From Microbacterium atlanticum (GTDB lineage: Bacteria > Actinomycetota > Actinomycetes > Actinomycetales > Microbacteriaceae), in contig NZ_CP063813.1 of the NCBI RefSeq assembly GCF_015277815.1, positions 1,116,001 through 1,180,000 of the forward strand: a stretch of 64,000 bases of DNA, read 5' to 3'. Below the pieces are notes generated by a model, which ran no database searches, was not told where the DNA came from, and saw only the letters and a list, made by a program, of their open reading frames with translations. Below, in pieces: positions 24,826-32,701 of the stretch (the first letter of the stretch is position 1; the number at the start of each line of letters is the position of its first letter). The position numbers and the translations under genes are program-made.

Positions 24826-25683
24826 ATGGACGATCGCTACGGCGCCGATGTGCTGGCTACCGGATGGAAGCAGCAGGGGGTTCGCGCGCTGCCTCGGGTC
24901 GCCGCATCCCGCGATCTCGTCGTCGAGGTCGCCGACGACGGCTACTGCGGCGCGGTGGTCGGCGTGTCGGGCGGCATGGTCGAGCTCGAGGATCGGCGGG
25001 GTCGCCGGCGGGTGTTCCCGCTCGGCGCGGGCTTCCTGATCGAAGGCAGGGACGTCGTGCTGGGGCCGCCCGCTGCCGCGCCCGTCAGCTCCGGTCCCCG
25101 GCGAACCGCCTCCGGCTCGTTCGCCGCGCCCGACGCGCGTGCGAGGACGGCGCGGGCCAGCCGGATCCTCGTCGAGGGACGCCACGACGCCGAGCTCGTG
25201 GAGAAGGTGTGGGGCGACGATCTGCGTGCCGAGGGCGTCGTCGTGGAGTACCTGCAGGGTATCGACCTGCTCGCCGCCACCCTTGCGGAGGAGCCGCCGA
25301 CCGTCGAGCGCCGGTACGGCGTGCTGGTGGACCACCTCGTGCCCGGATCGAAGGAGTCCCGGATCGCCGACGCGATCGCGCGCGGCCGCGACGGTGCGCA
25401 CGTGCTCATCGTCGGCCATCCGTGGATCGACGTCTGGCAGTGCGTCACCCCGCGCGCGGTGGGCATCCAGCGGTGGCCGGAGGTGCCGCGCGGCATCGAG
25501 TTCAAGGTCGGCGTGTGCCGGGCCCTCGGCTGGCCCGCCCGCGACCAGGCGGACGTCGCGCGCGCGTGGCAGCGCATCCTGGCGTCGGTGAAAAGCTACC
25601 GCGACCTCGAGCCCGCCTTCCTCGGCCGCGTGGAGGAGCTGATCGATTTCGTCACCGTCGGGCGAGCCGGCGCGTCTGGGTAG
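24826..25683 (+). CDS. DUF3097 family protein
   Basis: A 285-residue cytoplasmic protein conserved across actinobacteria. After a basic N-terminal barrel-like region (about 1-100) it has RILVEGRHDAELVEKVWGDDLR and later VDHLVPGSKESRIAD and VLIVGHPWIDVWQC, a layout reminiscent of Toprim domains (E at EGRHD, then DxD-like acids). Nucleic-acid processing is therefore possible but unproven. It lies 9 nt before trmB, a tRNA methyltransferase, which is a mild hint toward RNA metabolism. Confidence 0.82.
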   Translation: MDDRYGADVLATGWKQQGVRALPRVAASRDLVVEVADDGYCGAVVGVSGGMVELEDRRGRRRVFPLGAGFLIEGRDVVLGPPAAAPVSSGPRRTASGSFAAPDARARTARASRILVEGRHDAELVEKVWGDDLRAEGVVVEYLQGIDLLAATLAEEPPTVERRYGVLVDHLVPGSKESRIADAIARGRDGAHVLIVGHPWIDVWQCVTPRAVGIQRWPEVPRGIEFKVGVCRALGWPARDQADVARAWQRILASVKSYRDLEPAFLGRVEELIDFVTVGRAGASG

Positions 25684-25686
25684 CCT
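25681..25686 (+). promoter_or_regulatory. -10 hexamer for trmB
   Basis: TAGCCT overlaps the DUF3097 stop codon and ends 6 nt before the trmB GTG (25693). It may give trmB its own leaderless transcript. Confidence 0.4.
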
Positions 25687-25692
25687 GGTGGG

Positions 25693-26457
25693 GTGACCGA
25701 CCCCGTCTCATCGATCCCCGCCGGCCGCACCTTCCGTGAGAAGCCGGTGTCGTTCGTGCGGCGCAGCGGGCGGATGTCGGAGGCGCAGGAGCGCGCGTGG
25801 AGCGAGCTCGCGCGGCAATACGTGGTGAGCGTCCCGCGCGACGTCGCGGCCACGAGCATCCTGCCGGACTCCGCGATCGATCCCGTGGCCGTCTGGGGCC
25901 GCGCCGCGCCCCTCGTCGTGGAGATCGGCTCCGGGCAGGGGCATGCCATCGTGCACGCGGCGTCGTCGCACCCGGAGGTCGACTTCCTCGCGATCGAGGT
26001 CTTCAAGGCCGGCCTGGCCCGCACCATGCTCGACGCCGACCGCGCCGGCGCGCGCAACCTGCGACTGGTCGAGGCCAACGCGCCGGAGGTCCTCGAGCAC
26101 CTGCTGCCCGCGGCATCCGTCGACGAGCTGTGGGTCTTCTTCCCGGACCCCTGGCACAAGAAGAAGCACACCAAGCGACGCCTGGTCACCGCGGGATTCG
26201 CCGACGTCGCCGCGCGCGCCCTGAAGGACGGCGGGATGCTGCGGCTGGCCACCGACTGGGAGGACTACGCGCTGCAGATGCGCGACGTCATGGACGCGGC
26301 CGCCGCCTTCGAGCGGGCCTACGAGGGGCAGTGGGCGCCCCGCTTCGACGGTCGCGTGCTCACCGCCTTCGAGCGCAAGGGCGCCCGGGTCGGTCGTGAC
26401 ATCCGCGACCTCGCGTACCGTCGGGTGAACGGTGCCCTCCGCCCGCTCGAGGATTGA
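25693..26457 (+). CDS. trmB: tRNA (guanine-46-N7)-methyltransferase
   Basis: A 254-residue SAM-dependent methyltransferase that makes m7G46 in the variable loop of tRNA. VVEIGSGQGHAIVHAA is the SAM-binding loop, DFLAIEVFKAGLARTM the second motif, and LWVFFPDPWHKKKHTKRRLV the family signature with the catalytic Asp. The length and the RTFREKPVSFVRRSGRMSEAQ N-terminus match actinobacterial TrmB. GTG start. Confidence 0.96.
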   Translation: MTDPVSSIPAGRTFREKPVSFVRRSGRMSEAQERAWSELARQYVVSVPRDVAATSILPDSAIDPVAVWGRAAPLVVEIGSGQGHAIVHAASSHPEVDFLAIEVFKAGLARTMLDADRAGARNLRLVEANAPEVLEHLLPAASVDELWVFFPDPWHKKKHTKRRLVTAGFADVAARALKDGGMLRLATDWEDYALQMRDVMDAAAAFERAYEGQWAPRFDGRVLTAFERKGARVGRDIRDLAYRRVNGALRPLED

Positions 26458-26469
26458 CCGGAGCCTGAC

Positions 26470-27375
26470 ATGCCCGCACACCCAGACGCCGCCCCCGTGC
26501 CGGTCGTCCCCACGTGGTCCTGGCACCTGCTCCCGGCCCTTCTCGTCTGCCTCGCCGCCCCGGCGTTCTTCGTGCTGCGGATCCCGTGGGTCGGCTGGGT
26601 GCTGCTGGCCATCGGCATGGCGGTGGCGGTGGCGATGGAGCGCGTTCCCGCGGCGCAGCGCGTGCCGGCGCGGGGGAGCGCGACGGCGGGGCCGGCGGGG
26701 GAGGCCGTCCGCCGCCCCTCGCTGACGCGCGACCTGTCGCTCATCGCGGTGGGCCTCCTCATCGTGAGCGTCATCCCGCTGAAGGCCGAGCTGGACAACC
26801 TGGCCATCCTCCGGTTCGCCCTGGCGCTGGGGGGAGCGGTGGCGGTGCCCTACGCGATCTCGCGGTGGGTGTACCGCGACCGCGCGATCCGGTTCCCCTG
26901 GCGCGGCGGCGGGCGGTGGACCGCCTTCCAGTGGACGTGGCTGGTCGCGGTGCTGCTCCTGGGCTGGCTGATCCTGCCGTTCTACTTCATCACCTCGGGG
27001 GTCTACCTCAACTGGCCCGTCGTCGACACGCCCGATCTGATCGCGCGCCTCTTCGTCGGCGTGGGCGCGGTGGGCATCTGGGACGAGCTCTTCTTCATCT
27101 GCACCTGCTTCGCGCTGCTGCGGCGCCACTTCCCGTTCTGGCAGGCGAACATCCTGCAGTCCATCGTGTTCGTCTCGTTCCTCTGGGAGCTGGGCTATCA
27201 GGCATGGGGGCCCCTCCTGACCATCCCGTTCGCGCTGCTGCAGGGTTTCATCTTCATGAAGACCCGCTCGCTGGCCTACGTCGTGACGGTGCATCTGCTG
27301 TTCGACGCCGTCGTCTTCCTCGTGCTGGTCCACGCCCACAACCCCGGCATGCTCGACTGGCTGTTCCTCGTGTGA
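26470..27375 (+). CDS. CPBP-like polytopic membrane protein, degenerate motif
   Basis: A 301-residue integral membrane protein with about eight hydrophobic segments. The arrangement of WDELFFICTCFALLRRHFPFWQANI and a later VTVHLLFDAVVF resembles the CAAX-protease and bacteriocin-processing (CPBP) fold. The usual first motif EExxxR is reduced to DE without the Arg, so proteolytic activity is doubtful. It begins 12 nt after the trmB stop and may be co-transcribed with it. Function not assignable. Confidence 0.65.
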   Translation: MPAHPDAAPVPVVPTWSWHLLPALLVCLAAPAFFVLRIPWVGWVLLAIGMAVAVAMERVPAAQRVPARGSATAGPAGEAVRRPSLTRDLSLIAVGLLIVSVIPLKAELDNLAILRFALALGGAVAVPYAISRWVYRDRAIRFPWRGGGRWTAFQWTWLVAVLLLGWLILPFYFITSGVYLNWPVVDTPDLIARLFVGVGAVGIWDELFFICTCFALLRRHFPFWQANILQSIVFVSFLWELGYQAWGPLLTIPFALLQGFIFMKTRSLAYVVTVHLLFDAVVFLVLVHAHNPGMLDWLFLV

Positions 27376-27412
27376 GGCGCCGGCTGCACAGGGGGTGATC
27401 AGGCCGGTCGGC

Positions 27413-27418
27413 TACAGT
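27413..27418 (+). promoter_or_regulatory. -10 hexamer for the riboswitch-gdx transcript
   Basis: TACAGT stands about 26 nt before the riboswitch core. No convincing -35 is visible. Confidence 0.3.
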
Positions 27419-27443
27419 CGGATGCGGGTCCCCGACCGGACCC

Positions 27444-27490
27444 CCGGACGACGGATCAGTACCCGGTGAGCGACAAGACTGGCCAGGAGG
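27444..27490 (+). ncRNA. Guanidine-III riboswitch (ykkC-III class)
   Basis: The stretch CCGGACGA, then GTACCCGGT, then GACAAGAC reproduces the conserved blocks of the guanidine-III consensus in order. CCGG at 27444-27447 pairs with CCGG at 27463-27466 (P1), and CAGT at 27457-27460 with ACTG at 27478-27481 makes the interleaved helix of the H-type pseudoknot, with a G-U extension. The structure ends directly against the AGGAGG ribosome binding site (27485-27490) of a guanidinium exporter gene, so translational control is likely. Confidence 0.87.
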
Positions 27491-27497
27491 CGCAGTC

Positions 27498-27818
27498 ATG
27501 TCGTGGGTCATCCTCATCCTCTCGGGCATCCTCGAGGCCGTGTGGGCCACCGCGCTGGGCAAGACCGAGGGCTTCACCAAGCTCTGGCCGAGCGTGGTCT
27601 TCGGCGTCGCCCTGGTGGCGAGCATGGGCGGCCTCGCGTGGGCGATGCGCGACATCTCCACCGGCACCGCCTATGCGGTCTGGGTCGGGATCGGCGCCTC
27701 GCTCACCGTCGCGTACGCCATGATCAGCGGCGACGAGGCCTTCTCGATCGTCAAGATGCTGCTCATCCTCGGCCTGGTCGGCTGCGTCGTGGGACTGAAG
27801 GTCGTCGGACACGAGTGA
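27498..27818 (+). CDS. gdx: Guanidinium exporter of the SMR family
   Basis: A 106-residue small multidrug-resistance-type transporter with four membrane helices. MSWVILILSGILEAVWATALGKTEGF carries the essential Glu (E13) and the Gdx-type signature W-A-x-x-L-K/G-x-S/T; GTAYAVWVGIGA forms the packing motif of helix three. Gdx (formerly SugE) proteins export guanidinium in exchange for protons, and the guanidine-III riboswitch directly upstream fixes this assignment. The dimer inserts in dual topology, needing only this gene. Confidence 0.95.
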   Translation: MSWVILILSGILEAVWATALGKTEGFTKLWPSVVFGVALVASMGGLAWAMRDISTGTAYAVWVGIGASLTVAYAMISGDEAFSIVKMLLILGLVGCVVGLKVVGHE

Positions 27819-27823
27819 TCGAA

Positions 27824-27849
27824 GGAGCGGATGCTGCGGCATCCGCTCC
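27824..27849 (+). terminator. Hairpin terminator after gdx
   Basis: Perfect 11-bp stem (27824-27834 with 27839-27849), loop TGCG, 5 nt past the stop. Arms contain GGATGC/GCATCC. Confidence 0.8.
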
Positions 27850-27910
27850 CATCTCCCGCCCCCTGTCCTTCACCCTCACGTTGACGTCGAGGCGACTTCT
27901 GCCCGCCCCC

Positions 27911-28053
27911 TTGACGGCGCGGTCGGACAGGAGGAGATTCGAGAGTACGAACAGACAACAGGAACGAGGTACCCGAAAGGGAACCGGACACGGAAACCAG
28001 AAATCGCACTGACGATCCCCCCGGCGCTTCGGCACCGAGGGGATCATCGTTTT
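27911..28053 (+). ncRNA. Candidate small RNA or very short peptide transcript
   Basis: A possible transcription unit: TTGACG at 27911-27916, 17 bp, GAGATT (27934-27939), then a purine-rich segment containing a hairpin with GAAA tetraloop (27968-27974 with 27979-27985, one A-A mismatch), and finally a T-tailed terminator. One frame from the TTG at 27911 encodes a basic 33-residue peptide ending TGHGNQKSH at 28012, immediately before the terminator, but without a convincing ribosome binding site. I cannot assign it to a known RNA family. Confidence 0.35.
28011..28053 (+). terminator. Rho-independent terminator with T-tract
   Basis: GATCCCC (28014-28020) pairs with GGGGATC (28039-28045), with CGG/CCG pairs inside, then TTTT at 28050-28053. 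It is the only intrinsic terminator in the window with an evident T run and has no protein gene ahead of it. Confidence 0.72.
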
Positions 28054-28144
28054 CTGCGCCGAGGGCGGAGCGCCGGGGCTCGCGCGAAGCCGGGGCCCCG
28101 GCGACGCGCCCGCAGGCGGCCTCGTGCGGGCGGAGCACCGTTCG

Positions 28145-28408
28145 TCAGCCGCCGGTGCGCGGGTTCTGCCCCGACCCCGCGACCGCGGGTGGCGGAGCGG
28201 CATCGTCGCCCGGAATCGGGATGACGGCGAGCGGCACGCCAGGGGTGATGAGCAGATGGGCGGGCCGCATCGTGCCCTCGCCGTCGTTGACCTCGAGCCA
28301 GAAGAAGCCCTTCGCCAGGCCCGCCTCCACCTCGCGCAGGAGATCGTCCAACCGGCGGCCGCCCACGCTGTAGTGCTCGCCGTCGTAGTAGATGTCGATC
28401 CGCTTCAT
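28145..28408 (-). CDS. Small hypothetical protein
   Basis: An 87-residue cytoplasmic protein: MKRIDIYYDGEHYSVGGRRLDDLLREVEAGL forms a likely beta-hairpin plus helix, GFFWLEVNDGEG and HLLITPGVPLAVIPIPG further strands, and a Pro/Ala/Gly-rich tail. I do not recognise a characterised family, though such short proteins beginning with an R-IDIYYDGE strand are common in Microbacteriaceae. AGGAG lies 7 nt upstream of the ATG. The next gene upstream on this strand is the DUF7882-like gene; both are short and may form a small operon. Confidence 0.7.
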   Translation of the reverse strand: MKRIDIYYDGEHYSVGGRRLDDLLREVEAGLAKGFFWLEVNDGEGTMRPAHLLITPGVPLAVIPIPGDDAAPPPAVAGSGQNPRTGG

Positions 28409-28490
28409 CCCGCTCCTGTCGTCCCTTGGCCGTCTCGGCCGTCCCTGTTCGCGGTTCGGCGCGAGGGGCCGTCGCCCGCGCGGTGCGCGG

Positions 28491-28829
28491 TCAGGCGATC
28501 ACATCGTGCTCCTGCGGCTCCACGGCGATCGGCATGGCGGGCTCGGGGACGAGGTAGAGACCGGACGGCGAGTTCGCGGTGTGGGCGAGCGCGTCGATCC
28601 ACGCGGGGTTGAGCTGCGGTTTCCGGCTGCCGTAGAACTTGTACACCAGCGCGCATCGAGGGTGGACCCAGATCGTCGTGCGTCCGTCGCCGATGCTGGC
28701 GTCGTCGCGCCATGTGAAGTGGAAGGGCTCTCCTCGCCGCAGCTTGGTGCCGATCACCAGCTGAAGGTGCGCGAGCGTACGGTCATCGAAGTCGACCTTC
28801 ACAGCCCCTTCGTAGATCAGCTTTCCCAT
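28491..28829 (-). CDS. DUF7882-like small protein
   Basis: A 112-residue protein resembling a family abundant in Microbacteriaceae (DUF7882, sometimes mislabelled ATP-dependent DNA ligase). Typical marks are MGKLIYEGAVKVDFDDRTLAHLQ, GTKLRRGEPFHFTW and TTIWVHPRCALVYKFYG. Function is unknown; no ligase motif is present. Two starts have good ribosome binding sites: the ATG at 28829 (GGAGG, spacing about 6), where family members usually begin, and an in-frame ATG at 28913 (GGAGGAG), which would add 28 Arg/Pro-rich residues. Confidence 0.75.
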   Translation of the reverse strand: MGKLIYEGAVKVDFDDRTLAHLQLVIGTKLRRGEPFHFTWRDDASIGDGRTTIWVHPRCALVYKFYGSRKPQLNPAWIDALAHTANSPSGLYLVPEPAMPIAVEPQEHDVIA

Positions 28830-28994
28830 CGACTGCCTCCGCCCGGAGACTGCCGGCGAACGCAGCGCCGTGGGGGTCGCCTGTGGTGGACGTCGGTCAG
28901 CTCCACCGCTCATGCTCCTCCGGTCGGGGTGGCTTGGACACCCCTTGACACCCCGCGCAGGTGGCCAACGGTGTGCCGGCCGAAGAACACGAAA

Positions 28995-29018
28995 GGACCG
29001 GTCCGTGTGGACCGGTCC
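28995..29018 (-). terminator. Terminator downstream of tRNA-Arg
   Basis: Perfect 10-bp hairpin (28995-29004 with 29009-29018, loop of 4) followed on the minus strand by TTTCGTGTTCTT, 12 nt beyond the tRNA 3' end. Confidence 0.8.
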
Positions 29019-29029
29019 CTCACCGTGCG

Positions 29030-29102
29030 TGCCCCCGACAGGAATCGAACCTGCGACCTTTGGTACCGGAAACCAACGCTCTATCCCCTGAGCTACGGAG
29101 GC
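29030..29102 (-). tRNA. tRNA-Arg (anticodon CCG)
   Basis: A complete 73-nt cloverleaf on the minus strand. The acceptor stem GCCTCCG pairs with CGGGGGC, with one G-U; the D-arm is TAGCTCAGGGGATAGAGC; the anticodon arm TTGGT-TTCCGGT-ACCAA places CCG in the loop; and GGTTCGAATCC gives the T-loop. The discriminator is A. The CCA end is not encoded. It reads CGG codons and lies about 2 kb from argS, on the other strand. Confidence 0.95.
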
Positions 29103-29145
29103 GTGCCGATCGAGGTTACCATCCCGCGGGGCCCGCTCCCGCCGG

Positions 29146-29970
29146 TCAGGGGGCCGGGACGGTGTCCTGGTGGGGCGCGTCGGCCACGACCGCCGGCTGA
29201 TCCGCCATCCGCCGGATCGCCTCGGCCACCCGCTGGGCCAGGTACCCGTGCCCGTCGGTGGAGGGGTGGTCACGGCCGATCGGTCCGGTGTCGATGACGT
29301 CCAGATAGTTGGTCTCGGTGATCCAGTCCTCGGCGATGGGCGAGACGTACCACCACCCGCGCGCGGCGGCGAGCTCGCCGAGGTCGGCGTCGATGCTCCG
29401 GGTCGCCTCCTCCACCGGCAGCACCTGCGGAGCCGGCCCGAGGATGACGATGTCGGCATCCGGATAGCGGGCGTCCAGCGCGTCCCAGGCGGCGGTCACG
29501 GCTTCGCGGTAGCCCTCGGGGTAGAGCCGGCGGTCGTTGATGGAGCCTTCGACGATGATGACGTCGGGTTCCAGCCCTGGGTCGAGCGACGCGATGCGCT
29601 CGCCGTACGACGGCCCGTCGATGCCGGGCTTGAGGTAGCCGCTGCCGCGCACGCCGTCGACGATGGTCTGGACGCTCAGCTCGTCGGCGAGCCGGTACGC
29701 GAACCCGAGCGTCGGCGTCGTGGCCGCGGAGCCGTAGACCCATGAGTCGCCGAAGACGAGCACGCGCGCATCGTCGCCGAGCGCCAGCGGAGCGAGGGGG
29801 ACGGATGCCGCGGCCGCGCCATCGCCCTCCGCCACGGCGGCGGGCGCGACCGGCTCCGGGGCACCCCAGGGGCGCAGCACGGCGACAGCGCACAGCGCGG
29901 CGACGGCGAGCGCGGCGCCCACGAGGGAGAGCCACAGCCGCCGTGCGCGGAACCGGCCGGGCGCGTGCAT
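29146..29970 (-). CDS. SGNH/GDSL-type hydrolase, membrane-anchored or secreted
   Basis: A 274-residue extracytoplasmic esterase-like protein. An N-terminal hydrophobic segment (residues about 10-30, after FRARR) acts as signal anchor. SGNH blocks: VFGDSWVYG (Ser), RGSGYLKPG (Gly), EGSINDRRLY (Asn) and DHPSTDGHGY (Asp-His). Substrate is unknown; related proteins deacetylate glycans or lipids. I chose the ATG at 29970 because TACCCT ends exactly 6 nt upstream; the in-frame ATG at 29988 is the alternative. Confidence 0.85.
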   Translation of the reverse strand: MHAPGRFRARRLWLSLVGAALAVAALCAVAVLRPWGAPEPVAPAAVAEGDGAAAASVPLAPLALGDDARVLVFGDSWVYGSAATTPTLGFAYRLADELSVQTIVDGVRGSGYLKPGIDGPSYGERIASLDPGLEPDVIIVEGSINDRRLYPEGYREAVTAAWDALDARYPDADIVILGPAPQVLPVEEATRSIDADLGELAAARGWWYVSPIAEDWITETNYLDVIDTGPIGRDHPSTDGHGYLAQRVAEAIRRMADQPAVVADAPHQDTVPAP

Positions 29971-29976
29971 GAGAAG

Positions 29977-29982
29977 AGGGTA
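29977..29982 (-). promoter_or_regulatory. -10 hexamer for the SGNH hydrolase gene
   Basis: On the minus strand TACCCT, then 6 nt (cttctc), then ATG at 29970; supports the shorter start. Confidence 0.4.
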
Positions 29983-30129
29983 AGTCATCTGCAGGGGCAC
30001 CTTTGACGCGCCCGTCCCGGCGCGGACGAAGACAGGCCGATCCTGAGGCGATGCACAGCGATCCGGGCCCGAGAGGGCGCCTGTGGACCGGCGCGCCGAA
30101 GCGGCTCCCCGGCGTGCGAGGATACTTCG

Positions 30130-30984
30130 GTGCAACGCGTCGTCACCGCTGAGATGGACCTCGAATTGGGGGCATCCGTCGACCTCATCTTCCAGATCGC
30201 AGCCGCCCAGGCGGTGCCGGTCTCGAACGAGCAGCTGACGTTCACGCAGGGCGATCGGGTCTACACGCCGACCGAGATCGTCGACCAGTCCGGGAGCCGC
30301 CTTCATCGCCTGACCGGCGAGCCGGGGCGTCTGCAGATCCGCTACGAGGCGGCCGTCGAGGGCCTGGCCGCATCGAACCGGACGAGCGACCTGGAGGCCA
30401 TCACGTACCTCCGTCCCAGCCGCTATGCGCAGTCCGACGAGGTCTTCCAGCAGGCGCGCCGCCAGTTCAAGGGGCTGTCCGGCCACGACCTGATCGCCGC
30501 GGTCTCGGACTTCGTCGCGTCGAGCACCACCTACACCCCCGGGCTCAGCCACGGCACCGACAGCGCGGTGACGACGCTCATGACCGGCCAGGGGGTCTGC
30601 CGGGACTACGCGCACGTCGTCATCGCCCTCCTGCGCGCCATGGACATGCCGGCCCGCTACGCCGCCTGCTACGCGCCGGGTCTGCGCCCGATGGACTTCC
30701 ATGCGGTCGCGGAGGCCTACCTCGACGGGTCCTGGTACGTCATAGACGCCACCCGCCTGGCCAATCGCCGGTCACTCGTGCGCATCGCCACCGGGCGCGA
30801 CGCCGCCGACTGCGCGTTCCTCAGCTACCACGGCGGCTACGTGGGCCTGGAGCGCCTGCGGGTCGACGCGTGGGTCGTGCCCGAGGACGCGACGCTCGGC
30901 AGGCTGGACATGCTCTCCGACGCGCTCCCCGAGGCGTCGGACCCGGCGGCCGACGACTTCGCCGCACTCGTCCAGATCTCCTGA
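30130..30984 (+). CDS. Transglutaminase-like family protein
   Basis: A 284-residue cytoplasmic protein with a papain-like transglutaminase core. The triad is visible as GQGVCRDYAHVV (Cys), MDFHAVAEAYLDG (His) and YVIDATR (Asp). The N-terminal 110 residues form the beta-domain typical of bacterial members (LEAITYLRPSRYAQSD leads into the core). Bacterial relatives are usually proteases or amide-forming enzymes of unknown substrate. GTG start; a GAGGAT hexamer 6 nt upstream suggests a leaderless message. Confidence 0.88.
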   Translation: MQRVVTAEMDLELGASVDLIFQIAAAQAVPVSNEQLTFTQGDRVYTPTEIVDQSGSRLHRLTGEPGRLQIRYEAAVEGLAASNRTSDLEAITYLRPSRYAQSDEVFQQARRQFKGLSGHDLIAAVSDFVASSTTYTPGLSHGTDSAVTTLMTGQGVCRDYAHVVIALLRAMDMPARYAACYAPGLRPMDFHAVAEAYLDGSWYVIDATRLANRRSLVRIATGRDAADCAFLSYHGGYVGLERLRVDAWVVPEDATLGRLDMLSDALPEASDPAADDFAALVQIS

Positions 30985-31016
30985 CCGGGGGCGCAGGACC
31001 CGGCCGCACGCCGAAC

Positions 31017-31022
31017 TAGAAT
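31017..31022 (+). promoter_or_regulatory. -10 hexamer for argS
   Basis: TAGAAT ends 9 nt before the argS ATG (31032). Confidence 0.45.
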
Positions 31023-31031
31023 GGGGCGGCT

Positions 31032-32699
31032 ATGAATCCTGAAGCCCTCTCCGCCGCCCTGCTCGCCGTCGTGACCCCGCTCGCGGAGGCCCGACGCCCG
31101 GGTGCGGCCGAGGGACTCACCGCCGCCGACCTGCCGCTGGAGCGTCCCAAGAACCGCGACCACGGCGACTGGGCGTCCAACGCCGCACTGAAGCTCGCGA
31201 AGGCCGTCGGCGCGAACCCCCGGGAGTTCGCCGCCGACATCGCCCGCGGCCTCAGCGAGGTCGACGGGGTCGCCGAGGTCGAGGTGGCGGGCCCGGGATT
31301 CATCAACATCCGGCTGGACGCCGCCGCCGCCGGCGCCCTCGCGAAGACGATCGTCGAGGCGGGTGCGGCGTTCGGGACGAACCAGTCCCAGCGCGGCAAC
31401 ACCATCAACCTCGAGTTCGTCAGCGCCAACCCCACCGGGCCGATGCACATCGGGCACACCCGCTGGGCAGCGCTCGGCGACGCGATGGCGCGCCTGCTGC
31501 TGGCCAGCGGCGCGACGCTCGTCCGCGAGTTCTACGTGAACGACGCCGGTGCGCAGATGGAGCGGTTCGGCCGTTCCGTCCTCGCCGCCGCGAAGGGGGA
31601 GCCGACGCCCGAGGACGGCTACCCCGGCTCGTACATCGACGACCTCGCCCGGCGCGTGCTTGCGGCCGAGCCGGACCTCCTGTCGCTGCCGGCCGACGAG
31701 CAGCTGGCCCGCGCGCGCGACCGGGCGTACGAGTTCCAGCTCGGCGACCTGCAGGTGTCGCTTGAGAAGTTCAACGTGCACTTCGATGTCTTCTTCAGTG
31801 AGCGTCGCCTGCATGCCAAGGGCAGCCACGGCGAGCCGAGCCTGGTCGAAGAGGCGATCGACCGGCTGCGTGAGCAGGGTCACGTGTTCGACGAGGACGG
31901 CGCGGTGTGGGTGCGCACGACCGACTTCGGCGACGACAAGGACCGGGTCATCCGTCGCTCCAACGGCGAGTACACCTACTTCGCCTCCGACGCGGCGTAC
32001 TACCTCAACAAGGGCGACCGCGGCTTCGCGCACAAGATCTATCTGCTCGGTGCCGACCACCATGGCTACGTCCATCGGCTGAAGGCGCTCGCCGGGGCCG
32101 CCGGAGACGATCCCGAGAAGGACATCGAGGTGCTCATCGGCCAGCTCGTGTCGGTCAACGGCGCTCGCCTGTCCAAGCGCGCCGGCAACATCATCGAGCT
32201 CGACGACCTGCGCGAATGGCTCGGCACCGACGCGCTGCGCTACTCGCTCGCGCGGTACCCGGCGGACTCGCCGCTGACCCTGGATCCCGAGATCCTCCGC
32301 AGGCGCACCAACGACAACCCCGTCTTCTACGTGCAGTACGCCCATGCCCGCACGCACAACGTCACGCGCAACGCGCACGGCTCCGGCGTCGACCGCTCAC
32401 AGTTCGCCCCCGAGCTCCTGACGCACGAGACGGAGTCGGCCCTGCTCGGCGCGCTGCAGGAGTTCCCGCGGATCGTGGCGTTCGCCGCCGAGGTTCGGGA
32501 GCCTCACCGCGTGGCCCGCTACCTCGAGGAGCTGGCCGGCCTGTATCACCGCTGGTACGACAGCTGCCGGGTGATCCCGCTCGGCGACGAGCCGGTCGAG
32601 CCGGTGCATCGCACGCGACTGTGGCTCAACGACGCGACCGGGCAGGTGCTGCGCAACGGGCTGGATCTCCTGGGCGTCGGCGCGCCCGAGCGGATGTAG
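31032..32699 (+). CDS. argS: Arginyl-tRNA synthetase
   Basis: A 555-residue class I synthetase charging tRNA-Arg. [18 protein letters not shown] (residues about 132-150) holds the HIGH motif; [12 protein letters not shown] near residue 379 is the KMSKS equivalent; the N-terminal Add1 domain [19 protein letters not shown] and the C-terminal DALRV-type anticodon domain ([26 protein letters not shown]) are complete. It opens the conserved actinobacterial block argS-lysA-hom-thrC-thrB-rho. A tRNA-Arg gene lies 2 kb away. Confidence 0.98.
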   Translation: MNPEALSAALLAVVTPLAEARRPGAAEGLTAADLPLERPKNRDHGDWASNAALKLAKAVGANPREFAADIARGLSEVDGVAEVEVAGPGFINIRLDAAAAGALAKTIVEAGAAFGTNQSQRGNTINLEFVSANPTGPMHIGHTRWAALGDAMARLLLASGATLVREFYVNDAGAQMERFGRSVLAAAKGEPTPEDGYPGSYIDDLARRVLAAEPDLLSLPADEQLARARDRAYEFQLGDLQVSLEKFNVHFDVFFSERRLHAKGSHGEPSLVEEAIDRLREQGHVFDEDGAVWVRTTDFGDDKDRVIRRSNGEYTYFASDAAYYLNKGDRGFAHKIYLLGADHHGYVHRLKALAGAAGDDPEKDIEVLIGQLVSVNGARLSKRAGNIIELDDLREWLGTDALRYSLARYPADSPLTLDPEILRRRTNDNPVFYVQYAHARTHNVTRNAHGSGVDRSQFAPELLTHETESALLGALQEFPRIVAFAAEVREPHRVARYLEELAGLYHRWYDSCRVIPLGDEPVEPVHRTRLWLNDATGQVLRNGLDLLGVGAPERM

Positions 32700-32701
32700 C
32701 G

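Larger units (their letters stand above)
27850..28144. other. Gene-poor stretch between gdx terminator and the next gene
   Basis: This stretch, with 27819-27849, makes 326 nt without a recognised protein gene. It holds TTGACG twice (27881, 27911), an A/G-rich low-GC segment at about 27940-28010, and a T-tailed hairpin (28011-28053). From 28054 to 28144 I see only GC-rich sequence with no clear signal. Confidence 0.6.

Noticed and set aside
28960..29102. Integration site at the tRNA-Arg gene
   Set aside because: No integrase gene, no duplicated tRNA 3' end and no composition change nearby; the tRNA is followed by its own terminator.
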